Below are positions 51,062 to 61,450 of a DNA stretch of 64,000 bases, piece after piece. The notes under the pieces are model-generated. The model saw only the letters and a list, made by a program, of their open reading frames with translations. It was not told where the DNA came from and ran no database searches. Positions within the stretch are counted from its first letter, which is position 1, and each line of letters opens with the position of its first letter. The stretch lies in assembly GCA_023426545.1 (NCBI GenBank), contig JAFAAN010000071.1, positions 20,581 through 84,580 of the forward strand, written 5' to 3'. A program made the position numbers and the translations under genes. The stretch is from Pseudomonadota bacterium. GTDB lineage: Bacteria > Myxococcota > Myxococcia > Myxococcales > Myxococcaceae.

Positions 51062-51784
51062 TCACGGGTTGACGGGCTGCTGGGAGCCGGCGCCGCTGCC
51101 GCCGTAGCCCTGGACCTGGCCGCGCAGACGCTGCCAGTTGGCGCGGGCCTGCTGCTCCTGGCGCTGCTGCGACTGCAGCTTGCCCTGGGTCTCCTGCACC
51201 TTGCGCTGGGCATCCGCCGTGGCGGCGGCGAAGTCCGCCTCGGAGAGTTTCTGGGCACGCACGTCCTGGTTGGCCTTCAGGGCCTCGAACTCGGCTTGCT
51301 TGAGCTTCGCATCGGCCACGGCCAGCTCGTTCTCACGCAGCTCCTTCTGGGCCTCCATCGTCTTCACGGCCTGCTCGCGGTACTTCACCTGGGCCTGGGC
51401 GGCGGTCAGGCCCGATTCGGCGCCTCGAAGCGAGGCCTGGGCCTGGTTGATGTTGCTGCTCTGGCCGGTGGCGTGGGCCGCCTTCAGCGCGGCGTCTTGC
51501 GCCTCCTTGCGCGACTTCGCCGCGTCCTCGTTGCGCTTGGCCACCTCCAGTTCCCGGCGCGCATCATTGACGGCCACATCGGACCGGGTGACCGCGTCCT
51601 GGGCCATGCGCCGCTGCATCTGCGCATCGCGCACACTCCCGAGCTGGCTCTCGGGCACGCGGGCCAGCCACGACTCGTCTACCTTCGCGGCGCGGGATGT
51701 GCTGCATCCGGTGGTGCCCATGACCGTCAAGGCCGCTCCCATCACCACGCCCGCGAAAATCCGACGCCTTCTCGACTCGAACAT
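51062..51784 (-). CDS. Coiled-coil lipoprotein
   Basis: A 240-residue lipoprotein. The signal and lipobox MGAALTVMGTTGC put the lipid Cys near 27. The mature part (45-215) is a continuous charged coiled coil rich in Ala, Gln, Glu and Lys, ending in a Gly-Ser-Gln tail. GGAG lies 3-6 nt before the ATG. It could be a periplasmic spacer or a Lpp/TolC-like helical partner; no family is recognised. Confidence 0.8.
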   Translation of the reverse strand: MFESRRRRIFAGVVMGAALTVMGTTGCSTSRAAKVDESWLARVPESQLGSVRDAQMQRRMAQDAVTRSDVAVNDARRELEVAKRNEDAAKSRKEAQDAALKAAHATGQSSNINQAQASLRGAESGLTAAQAQVKYREQAVKTMEAQKELRENELAVADAKLKQAEFEALKANQDVRAQKLSEADFAAATADAQRKVQETQGKLQSQQRQEQQARANWQRLRGQVQGYGGSGAGSQQPVNP

Positions 51785-52045
51785 GCTCCGTCTCCTCTCC
51801 GTTGCGCGTGTTGCCTGCCAAGACGGTAGTCACGCGATGCTGGGGAGGCAGACGGCAAGGAGGCGTGTCGCGATGCCCCTCTGCCTTGCGCCAGAGCGGA
51901 TGCCTGCCCGCCCGCCCGTTCTTCGGACTGCGGGGATGGCGCTCCGCTACGAGGCCGGCAGAGGACCTGAACTCCACCGCACGCGGGATTCGGCCGCCAT
52001 GCGCCGCGTGGCTCAGGACCGGGGTGGTAGAGTCGCCGCCACTGC

Positions 52046-54277
52046 ATGGCTCTTCCCACCGCGTCTCGTCTGGATGTGCTTCGCGCTGCCCTCCTCGTGC
52101 TGGTGACGAGCTGCGCCACCCTGGTCCTGGAGCTGGCCGCCGCCCGGCTCCTGGCCCCCTTCATTGGCGCCTCGCTTCACACGTGGACGAGCATCATCGG
52201 CGTGGTGCTCGCGGGCATCAGCCTGGGCAGCTATGCCGGCGGGCGGCTGTCGGAGCGGGGCGCGTCGTTCCGCTGGCTCGCCGCCCTCACCGCGCTGGGC
52301 GCGGCGCTGGCGCTGCTGCCGCTGGGGTGGGTGGCCGTGCTGGGGGACGGGGCGGGCCTGCGCGCCGTTCCGGTGTTGCCGCGCACCTTCCTGCTGACCT
52401 TCCTGGGCTTCTTTCCCGTCAGCTTCGTGCTGGCCATGGTGACGCCGCTGGCGCTCCGGTTGCTGTTGCCGGACCTGGGGCGCGCGGGGCGCGTCGGGGG
52501 CCTGCTCTACGCACTGGGGACGCTGGGGGGCCTCGCGGGCAACTTCCTCACCGGCTTCGTGCTGGTGGCGTGGTTCCCTGTGCCCACCATCGTCGTCACC
52601 GTGTCCGGGGCGTTGTTCCTTTGCGCGCTGCTGGCGCTGCCTCGCGCCTCGGTGTCCGCGCCACCCGCCGCGCCAGCGCCGCAGGGAGAGGCGCTGACCA
52701 CGGCCGCCCAGGAGTCCGTGGCGGCCTCGCCGCGCACCGGCGTGGACCTGCGCACCCGGCCCGCGCTGGCGTGTCTCCTGGTGGCCTGCGCGAGCTTCTG
52801 CACGCTGGCCATCGAGCTGGCGGCCAGCCGCATCCTGGCGCCCACCGTGGGCGTGTCCCTGCTGAGCTGGACGGGCATCATCGGCGTGGTGCTGGCGGGC
52901 ATGGCGCTGGGCAACGTCGTGGGAGGGCACCTGGCGGACCGGTGGCCGCGCCAGGAGGTGCTCGCCGGTTCCCTGCTGGTGTCGGCCGTGAGCTGCCTGC
53001 TGGTGCCCCCCGTCCACCAGTGGCTGGTGCTGACGGGGCTCTTCGACGGCCTGGGGCTCCAGGCGCGCATCGTCGCGTATACGGCGGCGGTGTTCCTCGT
53101 GCCGGTGACGGCGCTGGGCACGCTGTCGCCGCAGGTGCTGCGGCTGGCGCTGGCGGACGTGGGGCAGGCGGGGCGCACCGTGGGCCGGCTCTCCGCGTGG
53201 AGCACCGCGGGGGCGCTGCTCGGCTCGTTCCTCACCGGCTGGTGGCTCATCGCCCGGGTGGGCGTCTATCCCCTGGTGGTGGGCGCCAGCCTGGGACTGG
53301 TCGCGTTGGCGGCCTTCATGGGGCAGGCGTGGCGGCGCCCCCGCTTCTTCGGCGCCACCGCCGGGACGCTCGCGCTGGCCGGGGTCCTCGGCGCGCTGGG
53401 CCTGTTCGCGTCGCCCTGCACGGAGGAGACCGACTACTTCTGCATCAAGGTCAACCACGTGGAGCACGACGGCCGGCGGCTGCTGGCCATGCAGTTGGAC
53501 CACCTGACGCACACCCTGGTGGACCTGGAGGACCCGTCGTACCTGGGCTACCCGCACGGCTACATCCACTCGGAGGTGGTGCGGCACGTGGCCGCGCGCA
53601 CCGCCGAGCCCCGGGTGCTGGTGATTGGCGGCGGTGGCTACGTGGTGCCGCGCTGGGTGGAGACCTATGTCCCGCAGGTCCGGATGGAGGTGGTGGAGAT
53701 CGACCCGGCCGTCACGCGCATCGCGCTGGAGCGCTTCGGGGTGAGGCCCGACACGCGCATCGCCTCGTACAGCCTGGATGGGCGGCAGTACCTCCAGGAG
53801 ATGGCGGAGCGGGGGGCCTATGACCTCATCATCCAGGACGCGGTCAACGACCTGTCGGTGCCCTACCACCTGATGACGCGCGAGTACGACACGCTGGTGC
53901 GCTCGCTGCTCCAGCCGGACGGCATCTACCTGCTCACCGTCATCGACGAGATTCCGCGGGGCGGCTTCCTGCGCTCGGCCATCCGGACGATGCAGGACGT
54001 CTTCCCCCACGTGGAGCTGCTGCACGACGCGCGCAGCGGCTCGAAGGGGCAGGGCGTCTACATCGTCGCCGGCTCGGTGCGCCCCCTGGAGCTGGAGCGC
54101 CTGCCGGAGCTGCTGCGCGGACTGGGCATCGACAGGCCTCGCACGGGCCGGGTGCCCCGCTCCGAAGTCGACGCCTACCTGGCCGCGGGGCCCGCGCTGC
54201 TGCTGACGGATGACTTCGCCCCGGTGGACAACCTGCTCGCGGAGCTCTTCCTCCTCCGGGAGCAGGTGGCGCCATAG
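52046..54277 (+). CDS. Duplicated membrane domain fused to spermidine synthase-like domain
   Basis: A 743-residue fused protein. Two copies of an about six-helix membrane module occur: the first starts TLVLELAAARLLAPFIGASL (about 21) and the second TLAIELAASRILAPTVGVSL (near 253), with shared SIIGVVLAGISLG/GIIGVVLAGMALG. The C-terminal part (about 470-720) is a SAM-dependent spermidine synthase fold (VLVIGGGGYVVPRW, VVEIDPAVTRIA, YDLIIQDAVNDLS). Polyamine activity is not proven; several such fusions lack the normal aminopropyl site. TAGAGT lies 12 nt upstream of the ATG. Confidence 0.88.
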   Translation: MALPTASRLDVLRAALLVLVTSCATLVLELAAARLLAPFIGASLHTWTSIIGVVLAGISLGSYAGGRLSERGASFRWLAALTALGAALALLPLGWVAVLGDGAGLRAVPVLPRTFLLTFLGFFPVSFVLAMVTPLALRLLLPDLGRAGRVGGLLYALGTLGGLAGNFLTGFVLVAWFPVPTIVVTVSGALFLCALLALPRASVSAPPAAPAPQGEALTTAAQESVAASPRTGVDLRTRPALACLLVACASFCTLAIELAASRILAPTVGVSLLSWTGIIGVVLAGMALGNVVGGHLADRWPRQEVLAGSLLVSAVSCLLVPPVHQWLVLTGLFDGLGLQARIVAYTAAVFLVPVTALGTLSPQVLRLALADVGQAGRTVGRLSAWSTAGALLGSFLTGWWLIARVGVYPLVVGASLGLVALAAFMGQAWRRPRFFGATAGTLALAGVLGALGLFASPCTEETDYFCIKVNHVEHDGRRLLAMQLDHLTHTLVDLEDPSYLGYPHGYIHSEVVRHVAARTAEPRVLVIGGGGYVVPRWVETYVPQVRMEVVEIDPAVTRIALERFGVRPDTRIASYSLDGRQYLQEMAERGAYDLIIQDAVNDLSVPYHLMTREYDTLVRSLLQPDGIYLLTVIDEIPRGGFLRSAIRTMQDVFPHVELLHDARSGSKGQGVYIVAGSVRPLELERLPELLRGLGIDRPRTGRVPRSEVDAYLAAGPALLLTDDFAPVDNLLAELFLLREQVAP

Positions 54278-54278
54278 C

Positions 54279-55304
54279 TCAGGCCCGCTGCGCCTCGATG
54301 ATGCTCGACCCGCTCCGGGTGGGGGTGATGCGCACCAGCTCCCAGGAGGCCGCGGCCAGCAGCGCGCGGAACTCGTCCCCCGTGCGCTCGCGCCCGTCCG
54401 CGAGCACCAGCATGTTGAGGTCCATCAGGTGCGCGGGGGACGGCGTCCGGTTGTCCGGAATCACCATGTCCAGCACGAAGAGCCGGGCCCCCGGCGGCGC
54501 CGCCGCGTGGAGCCGGCGCAGCAGGGTGGAGGAGGCCTCGTCATCCCAGTCATGGAGGATGTGCTTGAGCAGGTAGGCCTCGGCGGAGGGCAGGCCGGTC
54601 TCGAAGAAGCTCCCGCCCACCAGCTCCACCCGGCCGGCGAGCCCCTGGGCCTCCATGGGGGCCTTCGCGCCTTCGATGACGTGCGGCAGGTCGAACAGGA
54701 TGCCCTTGCAGGAGGCGTGGGTCCGCAGCACGTGCGCGAGCAGCGCTCCGTGGCTGCCGCCAATGTCCGCCACGTGGGCGAAGGGGGAGAAGTCGACGTG
54801 GTGCGTCAGCTCGCTGGCCACCAGGGCGGACAGGTTCCCCATGGCCTTGGCGAAGGAGGTCGCCTCGTCCGGGTTCCGGGCGAAGTGTTCCCAGATGTCG
54901 GACCCGAGGGCGTCGCGCACCGTGGACCTGCCGGTGCGAATCGCCTCGGGCAGGTGCCCCCAGGGCCGCCAGTGGGAGGCGTCGCACTGGGAGATGGCCG
55001 CCTCCCGCAGCGAGCCGGGCACGTCCGAGCGGAGCCCCTCCCCCATGGGCGTGAGGGCGAAGCGCCGCTCGGCGTCGGACTGGAAGATGCCCGCGGTGAG
55101 GCCCCCCCGCATCAGCCGGAACAAGGCGCCTGGGTGGAGGTTGAGCTCGGCGGCCAGTGAGTCGCTGTCGCGGGGGCCGTCCGCGAGCAGGTCCGCGATT
55201 CCCAGACGGGCCACGGTGCCGATGACCTGGGTCGTCCAGTAGCCGGTGATGCGCGCTTGGAGTTGCTGCGTGGGAGAGGGCTTGTCGCCGGTGAGGGTTG
55301 TCAT
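54279..55304 (-). CDS. Class I SAM-dependent O-methyltransferase
   Basis: A 341-residue methyltransferase of the acetylserotonin O-methyltransferase/plant-type family. It has an N-terminal winged-helix dimerisation part (LGIADLLADGPRDSDSLAAELN near 35) and the SAM site VADIGGSHGALLAHVL near 180. The catalytic His is in LKHILHDWDDE near 250. It probably methylates a hydroxyl on a secondary metabolite. It stops 1 bp from the previous gene on the opposite strand. TAGACT lies 6 nt before the ATG, so the transcript may be leaderless. Confidence 0.9.
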   Translation of the reverse strand: MTTLTGDKPSPTQQLQARITGYWTTQVIGTVARLGIADLLADGPRDSDSLAAELNLHPGALFRLMRGGLTAGIFQSDAERRFALTPMGEGLRSDVPGSLREAAISQCDASHWRPWGHLPEAIRTGRSTVRDALGSDIWEHFARNPDEATSFAKAMGNLSALVASELTHHVDFSPFAHVADIGGSHGALLAHVLRTHASCKGILFDLPHVIEGAKAPMEAQGLAGRVELVGGSFFETGLPSAEAYLLKHILHDWDDEASSTLLRRLHAAAPPGARLFVLDMVIPDNRTPSPAHLMDLNMLVLADGRERTGDEFRALLAAASWELVRITPTRSGSSIIEAQRA

Positions 55305-55310
55305 GCCAGG

Positions 55311-55316
55311 AGTCTA
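55311..55316 (-). promoter_or_regulatory. -10 hexamer TAGACT of the O-methyltransferase gene
   Basis: TAGACT on the minus strand, 6 nt before the ATG at 55304, with no ribosome site. It matches the pattern seen at several other genes here. Confidence 0.4.
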
Positions 55317-55388
55317 ACCCTGTTCAATGACTGCCCTCACTCCCTGTGAATCCTTGCGGAGTCGGAGGCGCGCCGCCCCGGCGGGGCG

Positions 55389-56417
55389 CTACTTGCCCTT
55401 GGTGTAGTCCCGGCTGGCGATGACGCCCTGGACCTCGGCGAGCGCGCGGGCGCCGGAGGCGGACTCGAGCGCCTTCTCGGCGATGGCCTGGACCTGGCGC
55501 TTGGCCTCGGCCAGCTCGGTCTGGAGCGTCTGGAGGGACTGCGCCTGCTTCGTGGCCGTCTCCTTGAGCGAGGCAATCTCCATGGCCGCGACGCGCTGCG
55601 CCGTCTCCGCGTCCTTCGTCGCGAGCGTGAGCTTCAGGTCCCACTCGGCCTTCACGCGGTTCCCGGTGATGGCCGAGGCGGCGTCCGTCTCCTTCTTCAG
55701 CACCAGCGGGAAGTCCGCCACCTGCTTGCGCAGGTCCTCCAGCTCCTTCTCGCGCAGCTTGAGGGCGTCCTCACGGGAGGCCCACTCCTTCTCCAGCTTC
55801 TCCCGGCGGTCGCGCTCATCGGCGGCCTGCTGGCGCAGCGACTCGGCGAAGGCGTCCTGCTCCTTCTTGCGCTGGAGCTGGGTGTCATAGGCGTATTCCT
55901 CCTCGGCGCGCTTGCGGGCCACCTCGGAGGACTGCCGCTCGGCGGCCAGGTCCGCGTCGGCCTTCGCCCGGGTGTCCGTGATGTCCTTGCGCAGCCGCTC
56001 CATCTCCGCCTCGAGCTCCGCCTTCTGCTTGTCATACTCGGCGACGAGCACGTCGATGGCGCTGGCGGCGACGTCCTTGCCGTGCAGCCCGTTCAGCGCC
56101 TCCGTCTTGAGGTGGATGGCCTCGTCGAGCTGCTTCAGCTCCTCCACCAGGGAGATGACCTGCTCGTTGATGCCGGCCAGCGTCTTGTTGATGGTGAGGC
56201 CGGCCTCGGTGACCTTCTTCACCGCGGACTCGGCGGTGAGGCTGGCCACGTCCGAGAGGACGTTCCGGGCGTGGGCGTCCTGCGCGTCCTGCTCCTTGGT
56301 GGAGATGATGGGCTTGTTGCGCGCCTTGCGCGCCAGCTCCTCGAAGGCGGCCTTGGTGGCCTCGGTGGAGCGGTTGCGGGCGACGACGTTGCGCTTGGAC
56401 GTCTTGCGAGTAGCCAT
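55389..56417 (-). CDS. Long coiled-coil protein
   Basis: A 342-residue cytoplasmic protein. After a basic N-terminal 20 residues (TRKTSKRNVVARNRS), nearly the whole chain is coiled coil rich in Lys, Glu, Ala and Gln (for example ASREDALKLREKELEDLRKQ). GGAGAG lies 5 nt before the ATG at 56417. No enzymatic motif. The basic N-terminus could bind nucleic acid or membrane; role unknown. It is divergent from asnS. Confidence 0.8.
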   Translation of the reverse strand: MATRKTSKRNVVARNRSTEATKAAFEELARKARNKPIISTKEQDAQDAHARNVLSDVASLTAESAVKKVTEAGLTINKTLAGINEQVISLVEELKQLDEAIHLKTEALNGLHGKDVAASAIDVLVAEYDKQKAELEAEMERLRKDITDTRAKADADLAAERQSSEVARKRAEEEYAYDTQLQRKKEQDAFAESLRQQAADERDRREKLEKEWASREDALKLREKELEDLRKQVADFPLVLKKETDAASAITGNRVKAEWDLKLTLATKDAETAQRVAAMEIASLKETATKQAQSLQTLQTELAEAKRQVQAIAEKALESASGARALAEVQGVIASRDYTKGK

Positions 56418-56677
56418 GTGACTCTCCGGGTAGGGCACGGCCAGGGCAGGCCGCCTGGCCTGCGAGGGACGTACGGGTTTCGGGGGATGACTGGCGCCCT
56501 TTCCGGGCGACCATGAGCAGAAGATACCTGGGGGGTCTGACATGGCTGGCCGGGTTTCAGGCGGCCAGAAGGGTCGTTGGGGGCCCCAGGAGGCGCGCTG
56601 GGGGCACAGCGCCCTTGTCCTCGGGCCCGGTGCCCGGCTAACTCGCAGTCCCCGAAATGGCTCAAGGGAGAGCGTCA

Positions 56678-58078
<1,401 letters not shown>

Positions 58079-58092
58079 TTCGAGCCGTGGCG

Positions 58093-58126
58093 CCGGTGTC
58101 TCCTCCACGCCAGGAGGAGACACCGG
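58093..58126. terminator. Perfect 14-bp hairpin after asnS
   Basis: CCGGTGTCTCCTCC (58093-58106) and GGAGGAGACACCGG (58113-58126) pair perfectly around a 6-nt loop, 15 nt after the asnS stop and between two convergent genes. No T-run. Confidence 0.7.
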
Positions 58127-58181
58127 GTCCTGGCGCGTGTGCCCGTAGGGGTGGGGGCCAGCGCTCGTTCCGGTGGAGGCG

Positions 58182-58853
58182 TCAGCCGGCCTTGAGGCGG
58201 AGGGTGTCCTCGGCGTGCTTCGCGAGCGCCTCGGCAATCTGGTCCGCCTTCCACAGCGGGTCCAGGCAGGGGCAGAAGTAGCCGGGGCCCGCCTTCTCGC
58301 GCACGGCCCACTCGAAGAATTCGCGCGCGGTGGCGTGGAGCTCCTCGGGGAGGAAGAGGGCGGCGACGTCGTACTCGGTGAAGCGCAGCAGGCCCGGCAC
58401 GCGCCACTCGCGCTCCCAGTCGAAGCGGTAGCTGTAGGGGGCGTTGTGGTGGTCGCCCTGGATGTCCACGAAGGGCGTCATGGACCAGAGAGGGTCCTGC
58501 TGCGGCGAGGGCGCCGCGAGCGCGCGCTCCACCTGGTGCTTCAGGGCGAGGTGCGCGGGGGAGGCGAACTGGACGTACCAGACGGGACCTCCGCCTTGCG
58601 AGAGGACGTAGCTCTTGGTGAAGCCAATGCCATACAGGCTGCGGCGCTGCACGAGCCGGGAGAGCTGGTCGAGGGGAATCTCGCTGAAGCACACCGAGCG
58701 GTGGCGCTCGGCGACGGCGGGCTCGCGGCGGGCGATGCCGAAGCCCTCGGCGCCGGGGATGAGCGTGCGGGCCCCCAGGATGCTCATCATGTTCTGGTAG
58801 GCGTCATGATAGGGCGGTCCCGGCTTCGTGAAGTGGACCACGAAGTCAGACAT
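58182..58853 (-). CDS. AbiGi-like protein (abortive infection antitoxin family)
   Basis: A 223-residue protein similar to the AbiGi-type family (putative abortive-infection antitoxin). Shared signatures are DFVVHFTK, VCFSEIPLDQL, and YGIGFTKSYVLSQGGGPVWYV. No membrane or signal segment. The toxin partner AbiGii is not adjacent; neighbours are asnS and a small lipoprotein. The start is uncertain: the ATG at 58853 (MSDF) fits the family, and an ATG at 58889 is possible. It may be an orphan antitoxin or an unrelated RNA-linked enzyme. Confidence 0.7.
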   Translation of the reverse strand: MSDFVVHFTKPGPPYHDAYQNMMSILGARTLIPGAEGFGIARREPAVAERHRSVCFSEIPLDQLSRLVQRRSLYGIGFTKSYVLSQGGGPVWYVQFASPAHLALKHQVERALAAPSPQQDPLWSMTPFVDIQGDHHNAPYSYRFDWEREWRVPGLLRFTEYDVAALFLPEELHATAREFFEWAVREKAGPGYFCPCLDPLWKADQIAEALAKHAEDTLRLKAG

Positions 58854-59149
58854 GTCTCGCCACTGTGGATTCGCCTGGTAGCCGAGCATCATCCCTACCC
58901 CGGCGAGCAATGTCCCGGACGAGGCGAGGGGATGCAACCCGAACGCACCATGGCGCTCCGGGCCTGCTTGTCTTGCATCCGGGTGTGCTGGGGCGTGTGA
59001 GATTGACGCAGCGGGCAGATGCCGCATGCCAGGCAAGCCATTGTCTGGCTGCGCGGAGGGGCGGAATACCGCCTGGAACCCGGGAATTCCGATGATTGCC
59101 GTGTATGCTCCAGGGTCTCACCCAGCAGTCCCCCAGAGAGGTCGGGCAT

Positions 59150-59446
59150 ATGAAGCCGCGCAACGTATCTCTGTTGTTCATGGCCGCGGGTTTGATGATG
59201 GCTTGCGGCGGTCCCGCTCCGGAGGAGGTCTCCGAGGCGGCGACGCAGGAGTCGGCGCTGACGACGTGTGGCGATGCCCACGGTCCGACGTCCTATGTCT
59301 CGTCGGAGGAGGCCTGTGAGATGGCGTACCAGTCCGCGCCCTCCTTTTGTTCGAACCACGGGGGCGTGAAGTCCATCAGGGCGCTCTGCCTCATGACGGA
59401 CGGGCCGCCCTGGCAGGGCGCCTACTACGTCTGCTGCAACCAGTAG
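59150..59446 (+). CDS. Small Cys-rich lipoprotein
   Basis: A 98-residue lipoprotein. The signal LLFMAAGLMMAC gives a lipid Cys at about 19, then an acidic linker and a compact domain with six Cys (TTCGDAH, ACEMAY, SFCSNHGG, ALCLMTD, YVCCNQ at the end), likely disulfide-bonded. GAGAGG lies about 9 nt upstream of the ATG. The stop is 3 bp from the P450 stop on the other strand. Function unknown; similar short Cys-rich secreted proteins are common in myxobacteria. Confidence 0.7.
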   Translation: MKPRNVSLLFMAAGLMMACGGPAPEEVSEAATQESALTTCGDAHGPTSYVSSEEACEMAYQSAPSFCSNHGGVKSIRALCLMTDGPPWQGAYYVCCNQ

Positions 59447-59449
59447 CCG

Positions 59450-60826
59450 TCAGCGCTGGGTGGCGGTCATCCGGATGCCGGGCCTGGGGCGCAAGGTGAT
59501 GGCGGCGGTGGGGCGGATGTCCTGGCCCGGCGTCAGGTCCAGCCGCACGCGCTGGAGCAACGTGGCCAGCACCAGCACCAGCTCCATCAATGCGAACTGG
59601 CTTCCAATGCATTGACGGGGACCTCCTCCAAACGGGAACCACGCGAAGCGCGGGCGCTCCTGCTCGCGCTCGGGCAGGAAGCGGTCCGGGTCGAAGCCCT
59701 CGGGGTTCTCCCAGACATCCGGATGCCGGTGCGTCACCCAGGGGGACAGCAGCACGTAGGTTCCGCGGGGAATCCGGAAGCCGCCGATGACGTCATCCTG
59801 GAGGGCGACGCGCGAGAAGCTCCAGGCAGGCGGATAGAGGCGCAGCGATTCGTCCACCACGCGGCGGGTGAGCGCCAGCCGTGGGAGGTCCCCAGGTGAT
59901 GGCGTGCGGCCCCCGAGCTCTCGGGCGAGCTCGGCCTCCAGCTCCCTGCGCACGGCCGGATGCTGTGACAGGAGCATGAGGGTCCAGGACAGAGCGTTGG
60001 CCGTCGTCTCGTGACCGGCGAGCAGCAGCGTCAGGACCTCGTCGCGCAGCTGCGCGTCGCTCATCCGCTCGCCGGTGTCCGCGTCATGCGCCTCCATCAA
60101 TATCTGCAGCAGGTCGTGGTGCGCCCCGCCGTCTCGCCGCCGCGCCTCGATGATGCCGCGCACCACACGGTCGAGCGTGTCGTGGTCGCGGGCGAATCGC
60201 CGGTGGGCCGGCAGGGGCAGCCATCTCGGCAGGGGCGCTGGCTGCGTGAGCCACTTGTAGGCGGTGACCTGCACCCGCCCCAGGGCCTCCGCGATGTCGT
60301 GCGATGCCCCGCTCACATCCGTGCCGAACAGCGTGGTGCTGGCGATTCGCAGCGTCAGGCGGGTGGCATCCTCGGCCACGTCGAAGGGGGTGGCGCGTCG
60401 GGCCCGGGCCTCCAACTCGCTGGCGAGGTCCGACGCCGCGTCCACCATCAACCGGGCGAACCCCTCGAGCCGCTGGCGATGGAAGGCGGGCTGGGCCAGC
60501 CTCCTCTGGCGCAGCCAGGCGCCGCCCTCGCTGGTCAGCAACCCCTGGCCCAGCAGCTCGCGTAGCACCGCGAAGCCGCGGGACTGCTTGGTGTAGTGAC
60601 GCGCATGCTCCTGAAGGACATGGCGCACGCCGTCCGGATGCGCCAGCAGGACCAGGGACGCGAGCCCGGCGTCGACGCGCACCACGTCGCCATGGGCCTG
60701 CGCCTGGGCCTCCAGGAAGTGGAGCGGGTCGCTTCGCAGGGCGCGCGCGTGCCCGAGCAGCGGCCCGCCGCGAGGGCAGGGCGGGAGCGGAGCGGCGGTG
60801 GAGGCGCCTGCGGGATGGATGGACAT
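59450..60826 (-). CDS. Cytochrome P450
   Basis: A 458-residue P450 monooxygenase. The heme loop FAWFPFGGGPRQCIGSQ places the axial Cys near 403. The ExxR is in VDESLRLYPP near 318, and the I-helix oxygen site AGHETTANALSW is near 270. Class and substrate cannot be told; the sequence resembles CYP102/CYP4-type monooxygenases in its heme loop. GGGAG lies about 9 nt before the ATG. No redox partner is nearby. Confidence 0.93.
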   Translation of the reverse strand: MSIHPAGASTAAPLPPCPRGGPLLGHARALRSDPLHFLEAQAQAHGDVVRVDAGLASLVLLAHPDGVRHVLQEHARHYTKQSRGFAVLRELLGQGLLTSEGGAWLRQRRLAQPAFHRQRLEGFARLMVDAASDLASELEARARRATPFDVAEDATRLTLRIASTTLFGTDVSGASHDIAEALGRVQVTAYKWLTQPAPLPRWLPLPAHRRFARDHDTLDRVVRGIIEARRRDGGAHHDLLQILMEAHDADTGERMSDAQLRDEVLTLLLAGHETTANALSWTLMLLSQHPAVRRELEAELARELGGRTPSPGDLPRLALTRRVVDESLRLYPPAWSFSRVALQDDVIGGFRIPRGTYVLLSPWVTHRHPDVWENPEGFDPDRFLPEREQERPRFAWFPFGGGPRQCIGSQFALMELVLVLATLLQRVRLDLTPGQDIRPTAAITLRPRPGIRMTATQR

Positions 60827-60974
60827 GGCCAGGCTCTCCCTTCGATGCGGGAGTCCTTACTCTTTGCACGCGGTGTGCTGGTTCGGTAGGGCGGCAGGCC
60901 GTGCCCTCCGCCTGACCGTTGGAGGCGAACACGGGGCGGACTACCATGGGCCGCTCTCAGACGAGGGAGCGCTC

Positions 60975-61388
60975 GTGGAAAACCTGCTTCGAACGGGCCG
61001 CCTGGCCCTCGCCGCCGTGCTCGTCCTGGGGCTGGCGCCCGTGGCCCTGGCCGCCGCGGGCCGGCCGCAGCTCCAGGCCTTCTTCCAGCAGGACCTGAGC
61101 CAGCAGGACTACCAGCAGAAGGTCTACTCGCGCGTCGCGGGGAAGTGGCGGCAGCCGGGCGCCAAGGACACGCCCGCTTTGGGGAGGAAGACGGTGGTCC
61201 GGGCCGTGATTGGCCGGGACGGCAAGCTCCTCTCGGCCGAGGTCTCCACTGAATCCGGCTCCAAGCGCTGGGACGCCGCCGCGCTGTCGGCGGTGAAGAA
61301 GGCCGCGCCCTTTCCGCCGCTGCCGGCGAGCTTTCCCCTGGCCACGTTGGACGCCCACTTCCACGTGGCCTGGGGCGCGGGCTCATAG
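60975..61388 (+). CDS. TonB-C domain protein
   Basis: A 137-residue exported protein: signal ALAAVLVLGLAPVALAAAG, then an about 95-residue TonB-C-like domain (GRKTVVRAVIGRDGKLLSAEVS... AALSAVKKAAPFPPLPAS). The GTG start has GAGGGAG 5-6 nt upstream; the longer in-frame start would extend into the P450 promoter. A short TonB-like domain without a membrane helix suggests a periplasmic partner rather than an energy transducer. Confidence 0.8.
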   Translation: MENLLRTGRLALAAVLVLGLAPVALAAAGRPQLQAFFQQDLSQQDYQQKVYSRVAGKWRQPGAKDTPALGRKTVVRAVIGRDGKLLSAEVSTESGSKRWDAAALSAVKKAAPFPPLPASFPLATLDAHFHVAWGAGS

Positions 61389-61436
61389 GGCGCTGGAGGC
61401 GGTGATTGGGGAAGGCGCTCCCGGGCGCACACGCGG

Positions 61437-61442
61437 TATATG
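61437..61442 (+). promoter_or_regulatory. -10 hexamer TATATG of deoD
   Basis: TATATG lies 8 nt before the deoD ATG (61451) and no ribosome site is seen, so the transcript is probably leaderless. Confidence 0.4.
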
Positions 61443-61450
61443 GTGCGCCC

